In this document: positions 35,528-43,072 of the stretch, in pieces
Layout of the letters: every line of letters starts with the position of its first letter
Position numbering within the stretch: the first letter of the stretch is position 1
Assembly: GCA_021604565.1 (NCBI GenBank)
Contig: BQJF01000034.1
Coordinates: 1 to 43,402 of the forward strand
Reading direction: 5' to 3'
DNA: 43,402 nucleotides
Source of the DNA: Minwuia thermotolerans
GTDB taxonomy: Bacteria > Pseudomonadota > Alphaproteobacteria > Minwuiales > Minwuiaceae
Translations under genes and position numbers: made by a program
The notes under the pieces: model-generated
What the model was told of the DNA's origin: nothing
Seen by the model: only the letters and a program-made list of their open reading frames with translations
The model's database searches: none

Positions 35528-37012
35528 TCAGGCAGCCAGTGCTGAAATCACTTTGAAAATAACTGCCGAGAGCAAAGCCGCAGCCGGCACAGTGATGACC
35601 CAGGCAGCCGCAATGGTCATGACGTGAGACCGTCTGACCAGCTTTCTCCTGCGCCGTTCCTCCAGTGCGATCACGGCTGGTACGGGCGCTGTTCGATGCG
35701 CCATTGCCAAGCGCCGTTGCGTATACCATTCCCGGAAAAACCCGACTCCGAAAACACCACCGACTGCAATATGGGTGGAACTGACCGGAAGTCCGAGCCA
35801 ACTCGCAAAGATGACAGTGATCGCCGCAGACAATGCCACGCAATAGGCGCGCATCGGATTCAACTTCGTGATCTCGTTTCCAACGATCCGGATCAGACGT
35901 GGACCGAAGATAAACAGCCCGAAGGATATTCCGAAAGCACCGATCAGCATTACCCAGAGCGGGATCGAGAAAGAATCAACGAATTGACCGCTCTGTGACG
36001 CCTGCACGATGGCTGCAAGCGGACCAACTGCATTTGCGACATCGTTTGCGCCGTGGGCAAAGCTGAGCAGTGCGGCTGAAACGATCAGTGGGATTCCGAA
36101 CAGGACCTTGAGTGACTTGTTACGGTTCTCCAGACCCTGGGATTGCCTCCGGATCACCGGAATCATGGCACCCCAGGTCAATACCCCCATGGCTGCGCCA
36201 ATCGTCAGAGCCGTAGGCAGGTCGATCTTTATCAGGTTCTTCAGTCCCTTCATCGAGAGATAAGCGGCGAACGCACCGGCCATGACGCCTACGAGCACGG
36301 GGACCCATGTTCGGGCCGCTGCGATCTTGTCTTCGCGGTAAATGATCCGTTCCTTGATGAACCAAAGGAAACCAGCCGCAATCGCGCCTCCTACCAACGG
36401 TGAGACGACCCAGCTTGCGGCAATCATGCCCATCTGGTCCCAGCTGACAGCTGCGAAGCCTGCGGCGGCAATACCTGCCCCCATTACGCCTCCAACAACG
36501 GAATGCGTCGTCGAAACCGGCGCGCCGACCCAGGTCGCGAGGTTCACCCACAATGCCGAAGACAGAAGTGCTGCCATCATCGCCCAGATGAATACATCAA
36601 CCGATCCAAGGCTTTCCGGAGCAATGATGCCCTTCGCAATGGTCGAGACAACGTCTCCACCAGCGATCAACGCGCCCGCAGTTTCACAGATGGCCGCAAT
36701 CGCGATTGCACCGCCCAGTGTTACAGCATTCGCTCCGACTGCCGGGCCCATGTTATTGGCCACGTCGTTCGCGCCAATATTGAGAGCCATGTAGGCACCG
36801 AATGTCGCCGCCAAAACAATCAGGGCGGGATTATCCGCGCCACCGAATGCAATCGCAGCGAACAGTGCGGCTGCCAGAAGAAAGAGGAAAGCGACCCCCT
36901 TTCCGATCAGTGGGCGTCCGACGAAAGCAGTCGCCTGCTCAAGGGTCGTCAATCGACCGAGATCCCTGTCGAGGGTCTCGAGATGGCGCGCTTCGAAATC
37001 ACGGTCTGTCAT
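35528..37012 (-). CDS. PiT-family inorganic phosphate transporter
   Basis: 494 residues with about ten membrane helices. The two inverted PiT signatures are GANDVANNMGP (about residues 80-90) and GANDVANAVGP (about 325), with SSTH-type motifs after them (PVSTTHSVVGG, PVSSTHIAVGG). It would import phosphate with H+ or Na+ as a metal-phosphate complex. ATG 37012 has GGGG upstream. Base composition is slightly less GC-rich than its neighbours by eye. It converges on the transglutaminase gene (29 bp between stops). No PhoU-like gene is adjacent. Confidence 0.95.
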   Translation of the reverse strand: MTDRDFEARHLETLDRDLGRLTTLEQATAFVGRPLIGKGVAFLFLLAAALFAAIAFGGADNPALIVLAATFGAYMALNIGANDVANNMGPAVGANAVTLGGAIAIAAICETAGALIAGGDVVSTIAKGIIAPESLGSVDVFIWAMMAALLSSALWVNLATWVGAPVSTTHSVVGGVMGAGIAAAGFAAVSWDQMGMIAASWVVSPLVGGAIAAGFLWFIKERIIYREDKIAAARTWVPVLVGVMAGAFAAYLSMKGLKNLIKIDLPTALTIGAAMGVLTWGAMIPVIRRQSQGLENRNKSLKVLFGIPLIVSAALLSFAHGANDVANAVGPLAAIVQASQSGQFVDSFSIPLWVMLIGAFGISFGLFIFGPRLIRIVGNEITKLNPMRAYCVALSAAITVIFASWLGLPVSSTHIAVGGVFGVGFFREWYTQRRLAMAHRTAPVPAVIALEERRRRKLVRRSHVMTIAAAWVITVPAAALLSAVIFKVISALAA

Positions 37013-37090
37013 GCGTTACCCCATTTCGCGTTTGGGGTGTCTACCGTCATGACCAGGAGCAATCAATCAACCGCAGAAACATAATCGATA

Positions 37091-37549
37091 TCAGAACGTC
37101 GCCAGAAGTTCCTTCAGTTCGGGTTCGCCAACCAGTTCTACAGCCTCAGACGGCGAAACCCACTTTCGCGTCCGCTGCTCAACTTCAGGATACCGGTCTG
37201 AAAGCTCGAGTGTCCGAACCGGGTAGACAATCGTGTTTACCGGTACACTCCAACCCCTGCGCATCCCCTTCCTGTAGTGATAGCTGCCCAGCGGCTTGAG
37301 CCACGGTTTTCCACGAAGAACACCCGCTTCTTCCCATGCCTCCTGGAGCGCCACCTGATGAGAGGCCAATCCATCAATTGGCCAGCCTTTCGGCAGGATC
37401 CAGCGCCGCGTTCCACGACTCGTTATCAGAAGAATCTTCTTTTCCGGCCCCTCCACATCGTAGCAGAGTGCGGCGAACTGAACATGCTCCGGACGCCTCA
37501 GCATCGGCTGCACAAAGCCGTTCCAGAATGACTTGATTTGTTGCTTCAA
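37091..37549 (-). CDS. Nudix hydrolase (diphosphoinositol-polyphosphate-phosphohydrolase-like)
   Basis: 152 residues from TTG 37549; a later Met at residue 16 is possible, as no clear Shine-Dalgarno precedes the TTG. The Nudix box at 55-77 reads GWPIDG...QEAWEEAGV; the metal-binding Glu residues E70, E73 and E74 are present, while the first Glu of the box is Leu (L61), a common variation in this DIPP-like subfamily. RRWILPKGWP before the box is typical. It lies 78 bp upstream of the PiT gene on the same strand, so the two may be co-transcribed: a phosphate-metabolism pairing. Confidence 0.88.
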   Translation of the reverse strand: MKQQIKSFWNGFVQPMLRRPEHVQFAALCYDVEGPEKKILLITSRGTRRWILPKGWPIDGLASHQVALQEAWEEAGVLRGKPWLKPLGSYHYRKGMRRGWSVPVNTIVYPVRTLELSDRYPEVEQRTRKWVSPSEAVELVGEPELKELLATF

Positions 37550-37990
37550 TTTATTTTCAGCTCATTTTTTCTTGGGCTGCGCACCATATGCGTTGAGGAT
37601 TCGGGAAGCAAATCAAGTAATTGCCGCTCAGCGCTCACGGCAGACTTGCGGCGGTGCAGAGCTGAGCCACGAAATCTCGCCAACTGAATGTCACCGACCG
37701 CCTTCGTCCCTACCGCGCACCGCAATGACGCGCACGCCTGGTCATCAGGAAACTTGACCTGGCGAGAGACAGCCATGGGCTCGTCCAGAGATTAGGGGTT
37801 GGATCAGCCTGCAACTAGCGCTTTCATGTTGGCACATGGTCGATAGGGGGCGGTATCGTGGATTCGGGAGGCAAAGGGGTCGGCAACACCGCAGGTGATG
37901 GTCCCGCCATCGACCAGTCGGACGCCTTCGCCCGGGCTACAGCCGCCGACGGGGTCAAGCACCTCGTCGATGGTCAGATCATGGAAGTGA
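37550..37990. other. Gene-poor junction between Nudix and HlyC-like remnant
   Basis: No confident gene. The first 100 bp are AT-richer. On the minus strand, about 37807-37980 has good codon use (IDEVLDPVGGCSPGEGV, then VDGGTITCGVADPF) and stops TGA at 37804, so it may be the C-terminal relic of an unknown gene; its upstream end runs into the HlyC-like remnant on the other strand. A 76-codon minus-strand frame at 37546-37776 shows no family character and is left out. Confidence 0.4.
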
Positions 37991-38424
37991 GGACCAGCCC
38001 CGGTCGCCGCGCAGCCCCCCGCCCCGAACGCCCGGAGCGTGGCGGTCGGCAAGGCCATCTGGGTGCTTGTCCACTCCCAGATCCACGAGCACATGTTCAT
38101 CAGCGAGCTGGAATGGATGCTGCTGCCACGCATCGCGCTGAAGCAGTACCGCGTCCGGGTCCACTCCGGCGTGTCCGTCGACGATGCCTGCTGGGCGCAC
38201 CTCTCCGACGATGCGGAAGCCGCACTGAAGGCAGGCGTCCGCCGCGTGCGCCCGCCGAAGCCTGGGCCAGCGGCCCCAACCTCTGGCTCATCGACGCCGT
38301 CGCCCCCTTCGGCGGCCGCGACGAGGTGCTGGCGACACTGAAGAACGAGGTTTTTGGTGAACGGACAGTGAAGTCATTGCAGGCTACTCTGGGGGGGAGT
38401 GGTGTCGGAGTGGTGGAATGGTGA
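37991..38424 (+). pseudogene. HlyC/RtxC-type toxin-activating lysine acyltransferase, frameshifted
   Basis: Two frames together encode one HlyC-like protein. From about 37991 the first reads VAVGKAIWVLVHSQIHEHMF (GTG at 38039), then ELEWMLLPRIALKQYRV and ACWAHLSDDAEAALKAG, to about 38260. The other frame continues with AWASGPNLWLIDAVAPFGG and VFGERTVKSLQA to TGA 38424. The expected catalytic His (in VHSQIH) and Asp (in LWLIDAVAP) exist, but in different frames. HlyC enzymes acylate lysines of RTX toxins; no RTX toxin gene is in view. The break, near CGCCCGCCGAAGCC (38250-38265), needs one base lost or two gained. No good start codon is seen, so the N-terminus may also be lost. Confidence 0.7.
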
Positions 38425-38726
38425 CAAGTTCATTCGATACGCGCCGAAAAGAGTATGAATGCAGCGAACATTTTTTCTCCACTCCCTATTTTCGAATATT
38501 TTTTCGTGATAATTATTTTCTATTTGCAATTCTGCTTATAGGACTAATTTTGTCACCTTTCTATCCTTTTATTTTCTTCACTCTTTTTGTTATTATGGTT
38601 AATGTTGTATTTTTTGGATATGCGGATAGTAGGTGTTTGGATAAAATCGCTTCTATTGACGGAACACCTGTCGGAAATAGAGGGGATGCATACAAAAGAA
38701 TGACCATGTATTCTGGTTCATTTTGA
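38418..38726 (+). CDS. Small AT-rich membrane protein, unknown
   Basis: 102 residues. Two hydrophobic segments (FLFAILLIGLILSPFYPFIF and FTLFVIMVNVVFFGY, about residues 34-67) separate a short charged N-terminus from a soluble C-terminus. Its AT-rich codons contrast sharply with all flanking genes, a sign of foreign origin. The ATG overlaps the HlyC-like stop (ATGGTGA, 7 nt), as if once co-translated with it. I do not recognise a family. No strong Shine-Dalgarno is seen. Confidence 0.5.
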   Translation: MVTSSFDTRRKEYECSEHFFSTPYFRIFFRDNYFLFAILLIGLILSPFYPFIFFTLFVIMVNVVFFGYADSRCLDKIASIDGTPVGNRGDAYKRMTMYSGSF

Positions 38727-39210
38727 CGTACTGGGTTAATTATTTACAAACTTCACATGCCCGTCATGCTAATTTCAACCATATTTGCAATATGCGTACC
38801 CGCATTATTTTGAGAAAATATCTCATTCTGTCTCAAATTTACGTTGTCAGTCAAATTTTCATGGATTCCGCCACGTCATAGCGCAAATTCCCTGCTCAAC
38901 GCACGCTTACCCTAAAAATACTTTCTACTTATTTGCGAAATTTTCACGCATAAGACACCTATTTTCCGTTTCTTCTCTCCTATCTAGCTCTGCAGACCAA
39001 CAATTGTTCGCTGAAAATGTCTGCTGGAGTCGGCGTGCATGGAAACATCGTGCGCCACGTCGGGCACTTCCGGCCACAGAATAGAAGTCCATTGCAAAAT
39101 GAAATGGCAATCTAAGCGAATGCCGGACCTCATTTATGAAACTAAAACCATTGACTTAATGGCGGTCCGTGTAGTCAGTTGCGAACCCGTCTCTGGGTGC
39201 CGTTTGCCTG
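38727..39210. other. AT-rich stretch without recognisable genes
   Basis: Base composition is far below the window average in GC until about 39010, then returns to normal. Frames of 60-100 codons exist on both strands but have no domain, no Shine-Dalgarno and no hydrophobic pattern. It is probably the tail of a transferred or decayed segment that includes the small membrane ORF. I see no tRNA or transposase remnant in it. Confidence 0.5.
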
Positions 39211-39394
39211 TTTACAGGGAAGAACAGGGAATTTTCGGCATTTTCGGCCGTGGAGAAGCGCTTTCCGCTGCCGTAACCCCCTGAGAAACAGCCTCTTTCC
39301 GCCCGAATTCCCTGTGACCAATAACAGGGAATTCAGATGCCGGAACAGGGTGCTGGAATCCGCGAGCAGGGAATCTGGATAGGCTTGCAGGGAA
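39211..39394. repeat. CAGGGAA motif array with a perfect inverted repeat and 21-bp phasing
   Basis: CAGGGAA occurs at 39215, 39225, 39325, 39367 and 39388, with a CAGGGTG variant at 39346. The last four (39325, 39346, 39367, 39388) are exactly 21 bp apart, two helical turns; the first two are 10 bp apart. GAATTCCCTG (39305-39314) and CAGGGAATTC (39325-39334) form a perfect 10-bp inverted repeat around a 10-nt spacer. I recall similar CAGGGA-rich tracts in many alphaproteobacterial genomes, often mis-annotated as short proteins; their function is not known to me. Confidence 0.8.
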
Positions 39395-39663
39395 CCCCGC
39401 TTCGAAGAGCAGCGAACCCCCACGGAACAGGCGTCAGTCTGCGGCTCCAAGGGCGCCTCGGGTCGCTGTTCCTGACAACGCCATGCACGCCTGGCCCGCA
39501 GCAACACCGGCTTCCACGGACCTTGCAACTGCGCACTCGGCAGGCCGGGTTCCGGCGCACCTCGCATGGGGACAACAGACGCTGTGCACCGGAATGGACA
39601 GCCACCAGCCATGGTCGGACATACGCCGAGGCACTTCGGGATGCGGGATGGGACGCGCCTGAA

Positions 39664-39829
39664 GCGGGACGGGGTTGCGCGTTAGTGGGACGATAGTGGG
39701 ATGACACGAGGGTAAACCGGGACAGGTTCGCACCTTACCGGGACGATGGTGGGACAGGGTGGCGCCAAGCTGGGATGGAAATCAAATGACGCGGGACGGA
39801 ATGGCCGCATTGTGGGACAGACCCGGGAC
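39664..39829 (+). repeat. GGGAC/T motif array with 21- and 11-bp helical phasing
   Basis: GGGA(C/T), usually preceded by GT, CC, GC or CT, starts at 39666, 39687, 39698, 39719, 39740, 39751, 39772, 39793, 39814 and 39825. The intervals are 21, 11, 21, 21, 11, 21, 21, 21 and 11 bp, so all ten motifs lie on the same face of B-DNA. Three more GGGA at 39638, 39645 and 39650 are not in phase. No open frame explains it. The pattern suggests a binding array for a protein that contacts one helix face. Confidence 0.85.
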
Positions 39830-40217
39830 GGCCTGCAGGAGCGGTACGCAAGGTCTACCGCAACCGTCGTACGGCGGTTCTGTGCTGCGAGCCTCCCGCC
39901 AGAATCCCTGCGGGCACTCGACCATCCGTGATGCTCCATGTGCCCTTGCTGCAATCGGCGGAAGCGTCGGATGCTCGCTCTGCCGCGAGGGATGTTGAAT
40001 GTCTCTCGGTCAAATGCGGCATCCACCACCATGCAACGCGATCTGGTGCGGATACGGCACCCGGTCGGTCACTTCTGCCCCGTCTGCATGGTCTCGAGAG
40101 ACTGATTCGCGCGATGATTCGCCGGTTCCGCACCTGATGCCTGCATCTCGTTGGCGATATTGGCCCCGATTTCGACCCCGATCATCCCCACCGCCCAAAG
40201 AATCGGTGGAGGGTTTC
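39830..40217. other. Non-coding stretch between repeat arrays
   Basis: Short frames of 60-120 codons on both strands show no family character. Composition is normal. The stretch joins the GGGAC array and the AACGC array; I see no further repeat, hairpin or RNA gene in it. Confidence 0.4.
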
Positions 40218-40357
40218 TGAACGCTCCTGAAACGCTTGAACGCTCTAAAACGCCATTTGAACGCCTGTTTTGGGCCATTAAAACGCTCGCGGCTTCGAGC
40301 GTTCTGAAATCGAGGCATGCGAGACGGGTTCTTCCACAGGTTTTGCAGCAGAACGCT
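40218..40357 (+). repeat. AACGC motif array
   Basis: The motif (G/A)AACGC(T/C) has its central CGC at 40222, 40233, 40241, 40251, 40262, 40284 and 40354, with an inverted copy AGCGTT at 40298-40303. The intervals in the tight part are 11, 8, 10, 11 and 22 bp, near one or two helical turns. It lies about 110 bp upstream of the ParB-methyltransferase start, so it could be an operator or binding array for that element. Confidence 0.65.
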
Positions 40358-40465
40358 TTGACATTCCCGCAAGGATCGCGAATGCGTGGATGAAGGGCGC
40401 GATGAGAACAGAACGTGATCATTCGTGTCCCCGTACAAGCCAACGCCATGTCGGAGAACCCGAGA

Positions 40466-41947
40466 ATGAGTTCCAGAACCCAGCGCCGCGCAGGCGGTGC
40501 GAAGCAGACCGACCGAACCCGGAGCAGAAGCCCGGAACGGGTCGTATCCACGATCACCGAGCGCCGCATTGATGCGCTGCGCCCCTATGAGGGCAATGCC
40601 CGAACCCACTCACGACGGCAGATCCGCCAGATCGCCGACAGCATCGATCGCTTCGGCTTCACCAACCCGGTGCTGATTGCCGATGATGACACCATCATCG
40701 CAGGTCATGGCCGCGTGCTGGCGGCACGGTCGCTCGGCATGACGGAGGTGCCGACGGTGCGTCTTTCGCACATGAGCGAAGCCGAACGCAGGGCCTACAT
40801 CCTGGCCGACAACAAGCTCGCCCTGAATGCGGGCTGGGACCAGGACCTGCTGGCGATCGAACTGCAGGGACTGATCGATCTCGACTTCGACGTGGAACTG
40901 ACCGGCTTCTCGCTGGCGGAGATCGATTTTACCCTCGATGCGGCGAGCGAACGGGAGACACCGGGACCGGCGGCACCGGAGGACGATATCCCGCCACTGC
41001 CGCAGACAGCGATCAGCCGACCGGGCGATCTCTGGCGCTGCGGGCGCCATCGCCTGCTCTGCGGTGATGCCCGCTCATCTGCCGACTACGATCTGCTGCT
41101 GGAACAGGAGCAGGTCGATCTCGTCTTCACCGACCCGCCCTACAATGTAGCAATCGATGGTCATGTCTCCGGGCTCGGCAAGGTACGCCACCGGGAGTTT
41201 GCCTTCGCCTCGGGCGAGATGTCGGAGGACGCCTTCACCGCCTTCCTGACCGGGACGCTGGGAGCGGCGGCGGATCGCTGTCGCGACGGCGCCATCGCCT
41301 TCGTCTGCATGGACTGGCGGCACATGGGGGAGTTGCTCGCGGCGGGCCGCACGGTCTTCTCGGAACTGAAGAACCTCTGCGTCTGGAACAAGACCAATGG
41401 TGGCATGGGGAGCTTCTATCGCTCCAAGCATGAGTTGGTCTTCGTCTTCAAGGTGGGGACGGGTCCGCATGTGAACAGCTTCGGTCTCGGCGAGACGGGT
41501 CGCTACCGGACCAATGTCTGGGACTATGCCGGCATCAACAGCTTTGGTGCCAGCCGTGACACGGATCTGGCCATGCACCCGACGGTCAAGCCGGTCGCCC
41601 TGGTGGCCGATGCGATCAGGGACTGTTCGAAGCGGGGCGATATCGTGCTCGACGGCTTTGGCGGTTCGGGCACGACCCTGATCGCCGCAGAGCAGGTTGG
41701 TCGGAAGGCACGGCTGCTGGAGTTCGATCCGGCCTATTGCGACACCATCGTGCGGCGTTGGGAACGCCTTACCGGCAAGCACGCCACCCTGGAGGCGACG
41801 GGTGAGCGTTTCGAGGACGTGGAGGAATATCGCCTGGCGGAGACGGGTACGGCAGACCCCAACCCTGATGGCGACACGCTCCCACCGGACGAAGCCGACG
41901 AAGCGGTCACACTGGCAGTCAATATCGAGACGGAGACACGCAGATGA
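40466..41947 (+). CDS. ParB N-terminal domain fused to DNA methyltransferase (phage/island type)
   Basis: 493 residues from ATG 40466, which has GGAGA 8 bases upstream; ATG 40448 and GTG 40415 lack one. Residues 35-120 are a ParB/Srx-like nuclease domain (LRPYEGNARTH, DDTIIAGHGRVLAARSLG). The methyltransferase has motif IV DPPYN at 223-227 before motif I, FGGSGTT at about 398-404, the beta-class order of N6-adenine or N4-cytosine enzymes. MHPTVKPVALV and WNKTNGGMG are further hallmarks. This fusion is common in prophages and integrated elements as an orphan methyltransferase without a restriction partner. It overlaps DUF5681 by 4 nt. Confidence 0.93.
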   Translation: MSSRTQRRAGGAKQTDRTRSRSPERVVSTITERRIDALRPYEGNARTHSRRQIRQIADSIDRFGFTNPVLIADDDTIIAGHGRVLAARSLGMTEVPTVRLSHMSEAERRAYILADNKLALNAGWDQDLLAIELQGLIDLDFDVELTGFSLAEIDFTLDAASERETPGPAAPEDDIPPLPQTAISRPGDLWRCGRHRLLCGDARSSADYDLLLEQEQVDLVFTDPPYNVAIDGHVSGLGKVRHREFAFASGEMSEDAFTAFLTGTLGAAADRCRDGAIAFVCMDWRHMGELLAAGRTVFSELKNLCVWNKTNGGMGSFYRSKHELVFVFKVGTGPHVNSFGLGETGRYRTNVWDYAGINSFGASRDTDLAMHPTVKPVALVADAIRDCSKRGDIVLDGFGGSGTTLIAAEQVGRKARLLEFDPAYCDTIVRRWERLTGKHATLEATGERFEDVEEYRLAETGTADPNPDGDTLPPDEADEAVTLAVNIETETRR

Positions 41948-42927
41948 GCGGTAACCGGGACCACAAGCAGGGGCACCCGGTGCGCAATCGTCGTTCGCAG
42001 AAGCGCGATGCGCCGTTAGGGGAAGATGACCGCACCGAAAACGGGCATGACCAGCGCGGCATGAGCAGCGACGGCTACGAAGTCGGCTTCCGCAAGCCAC
42101 CACGGTCAACACGGTTCAAAAAGGGCAAGTCCGGCAATCCACGAGGACGACCGAAGAAGCCCAAGCCGGAACCCATTCATCTGGCGGATGCCCCTGCCGA
42201 CACCTTCCTCGAACAGGAAGCCTATCGTCTGCTGACGTTCCGGGAGAACGGCCAGGAGGTCCAGCTTCCGGCCACACAGGCGGTGGTTCGCTCATCGATC
42301 ATGTCCGCGCTCAAGGGCAACCGCCTGTCTCAGCGCTTTGTCATCGAGCTCATGGACCGGAAGGAGGAGCAGTATCTTGAGTTGCGCCTGAAACGGTTCT
42401 TGCGTCTGGAGAAGCTGAAGGCCGAGGGCGAGGCGAAGATAGCCGAACATCAGAAGCGGGGCCTGCCACCGCCTGACCTGCTGCCGCATCCGGAAGATAT
42501 CGTGCTCAACTACCGAACCGGGGAGGCGGAGATCCATGGACCCGAGACCCGCGAGGATCTCCGCGACTGCGCGTACACGGCCGATCTGCGCGATCTCTGC
42601 ATGATGCAGGCCGCGCTCAGCGAGAAACAACGCCCGAGAACCGAAGCAGGAGACAAGAGCAATGTCCTCACGGCGATGGTGTTTGCCCAACTCATGGACC
42701 ACCTCCTACCCCGCCGCTTCCAGTGGAGCGAGGTCGAGGAAGTCTCGGTGTTCATGGGCTTCATGGCCGAGGACCGCAAAAAGTTGAAGGCACGGATCGA
42801 AAGGGAGATGGCGCGGCTCGAACGCGAACGTCCGCCATCAACGCTGAGTGAAGCCCAACGGGCCCTGGTCGATCGGACTTCGCAACGGCTTGGTGAACAA
42901 CTCTGGCCAAAGGAGAAAGAGGGCTGA
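41944..42927 (+). CDS. DUF5681 domain protein (phage/island associated)
   Basis: 327 residues. The hallmark is at 48-72: GFRKPPRSTRFKKGKSGNP, then RGRPKKPKP, a basic, DNA-binding-like segment that defines DUF5681. The rest is charged and helical (MDRKEEQYLELRLKRFLRLEKLKAE). It starts within the methyltransferase stop (ATGA overlap), so the two are coupled. DUF5681 proteins commonly accompany ParB-methyltransferase fusions in mobile regions; the role is unknown, perhaps a terminase-like or DNA-packaging accessory. Confidence 0.9.
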   Translation: MSGNRDHKQGHPVRNRRSQKRDAPLGEDDRTENGHDQRGMSSDGYEVGFRKPPRSTRFKKGKSGNPRGRPKKPKPEPIHLADAPADTFLEQEAYRLLTFRENGQEVQLPATQAVVRSSIMSALKGNRLSQRFVIELMDRKEEQYLELRLKRFLRLEKLKAEGEAKIAEHQKRGLPPPDLLPHPEDIVLNYRTGEAEIHGPETREDLRDCAYTADLRDLCMMQAALSEKQRPRTEAGDKSNVLTAMVFAQLMDHLLPRRFQWSEVEEVSVFMGFMAEDRKKLKARIEREMARLERERPPSTLSEAQRALVDRTSQRLGEQLWPKEKEG

Positions 42928-43072
42928 CGGCACCCGGTCTGGAGGAAGGTCGGGTAGATTGACAGGCCGAAATGCCGAGAGATCCGAACCCGGCTGGACT
43001 TCCGTGGGCGACCAAGCCATTCCCGGTGTTGTAGTTGGCATTTATCCACGAGAAGAGACAAGGAACTTTCCG

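Noticed and set aside
38785..39110. Short frames in and after the AT-rich stretch
   Set aside because: No start signal, hydrophobic pattern or recognisable domain; compatible with chance.
39337..40137. Several 60-125 codon frames through the motif arrays
   Set aside because: Their residue patterns simply reflect the repeated CAGGGA and GGGAC motifs; the 21-bp phase would create a 7-codon pattern in any frame, and no frame spans an array with coding character.
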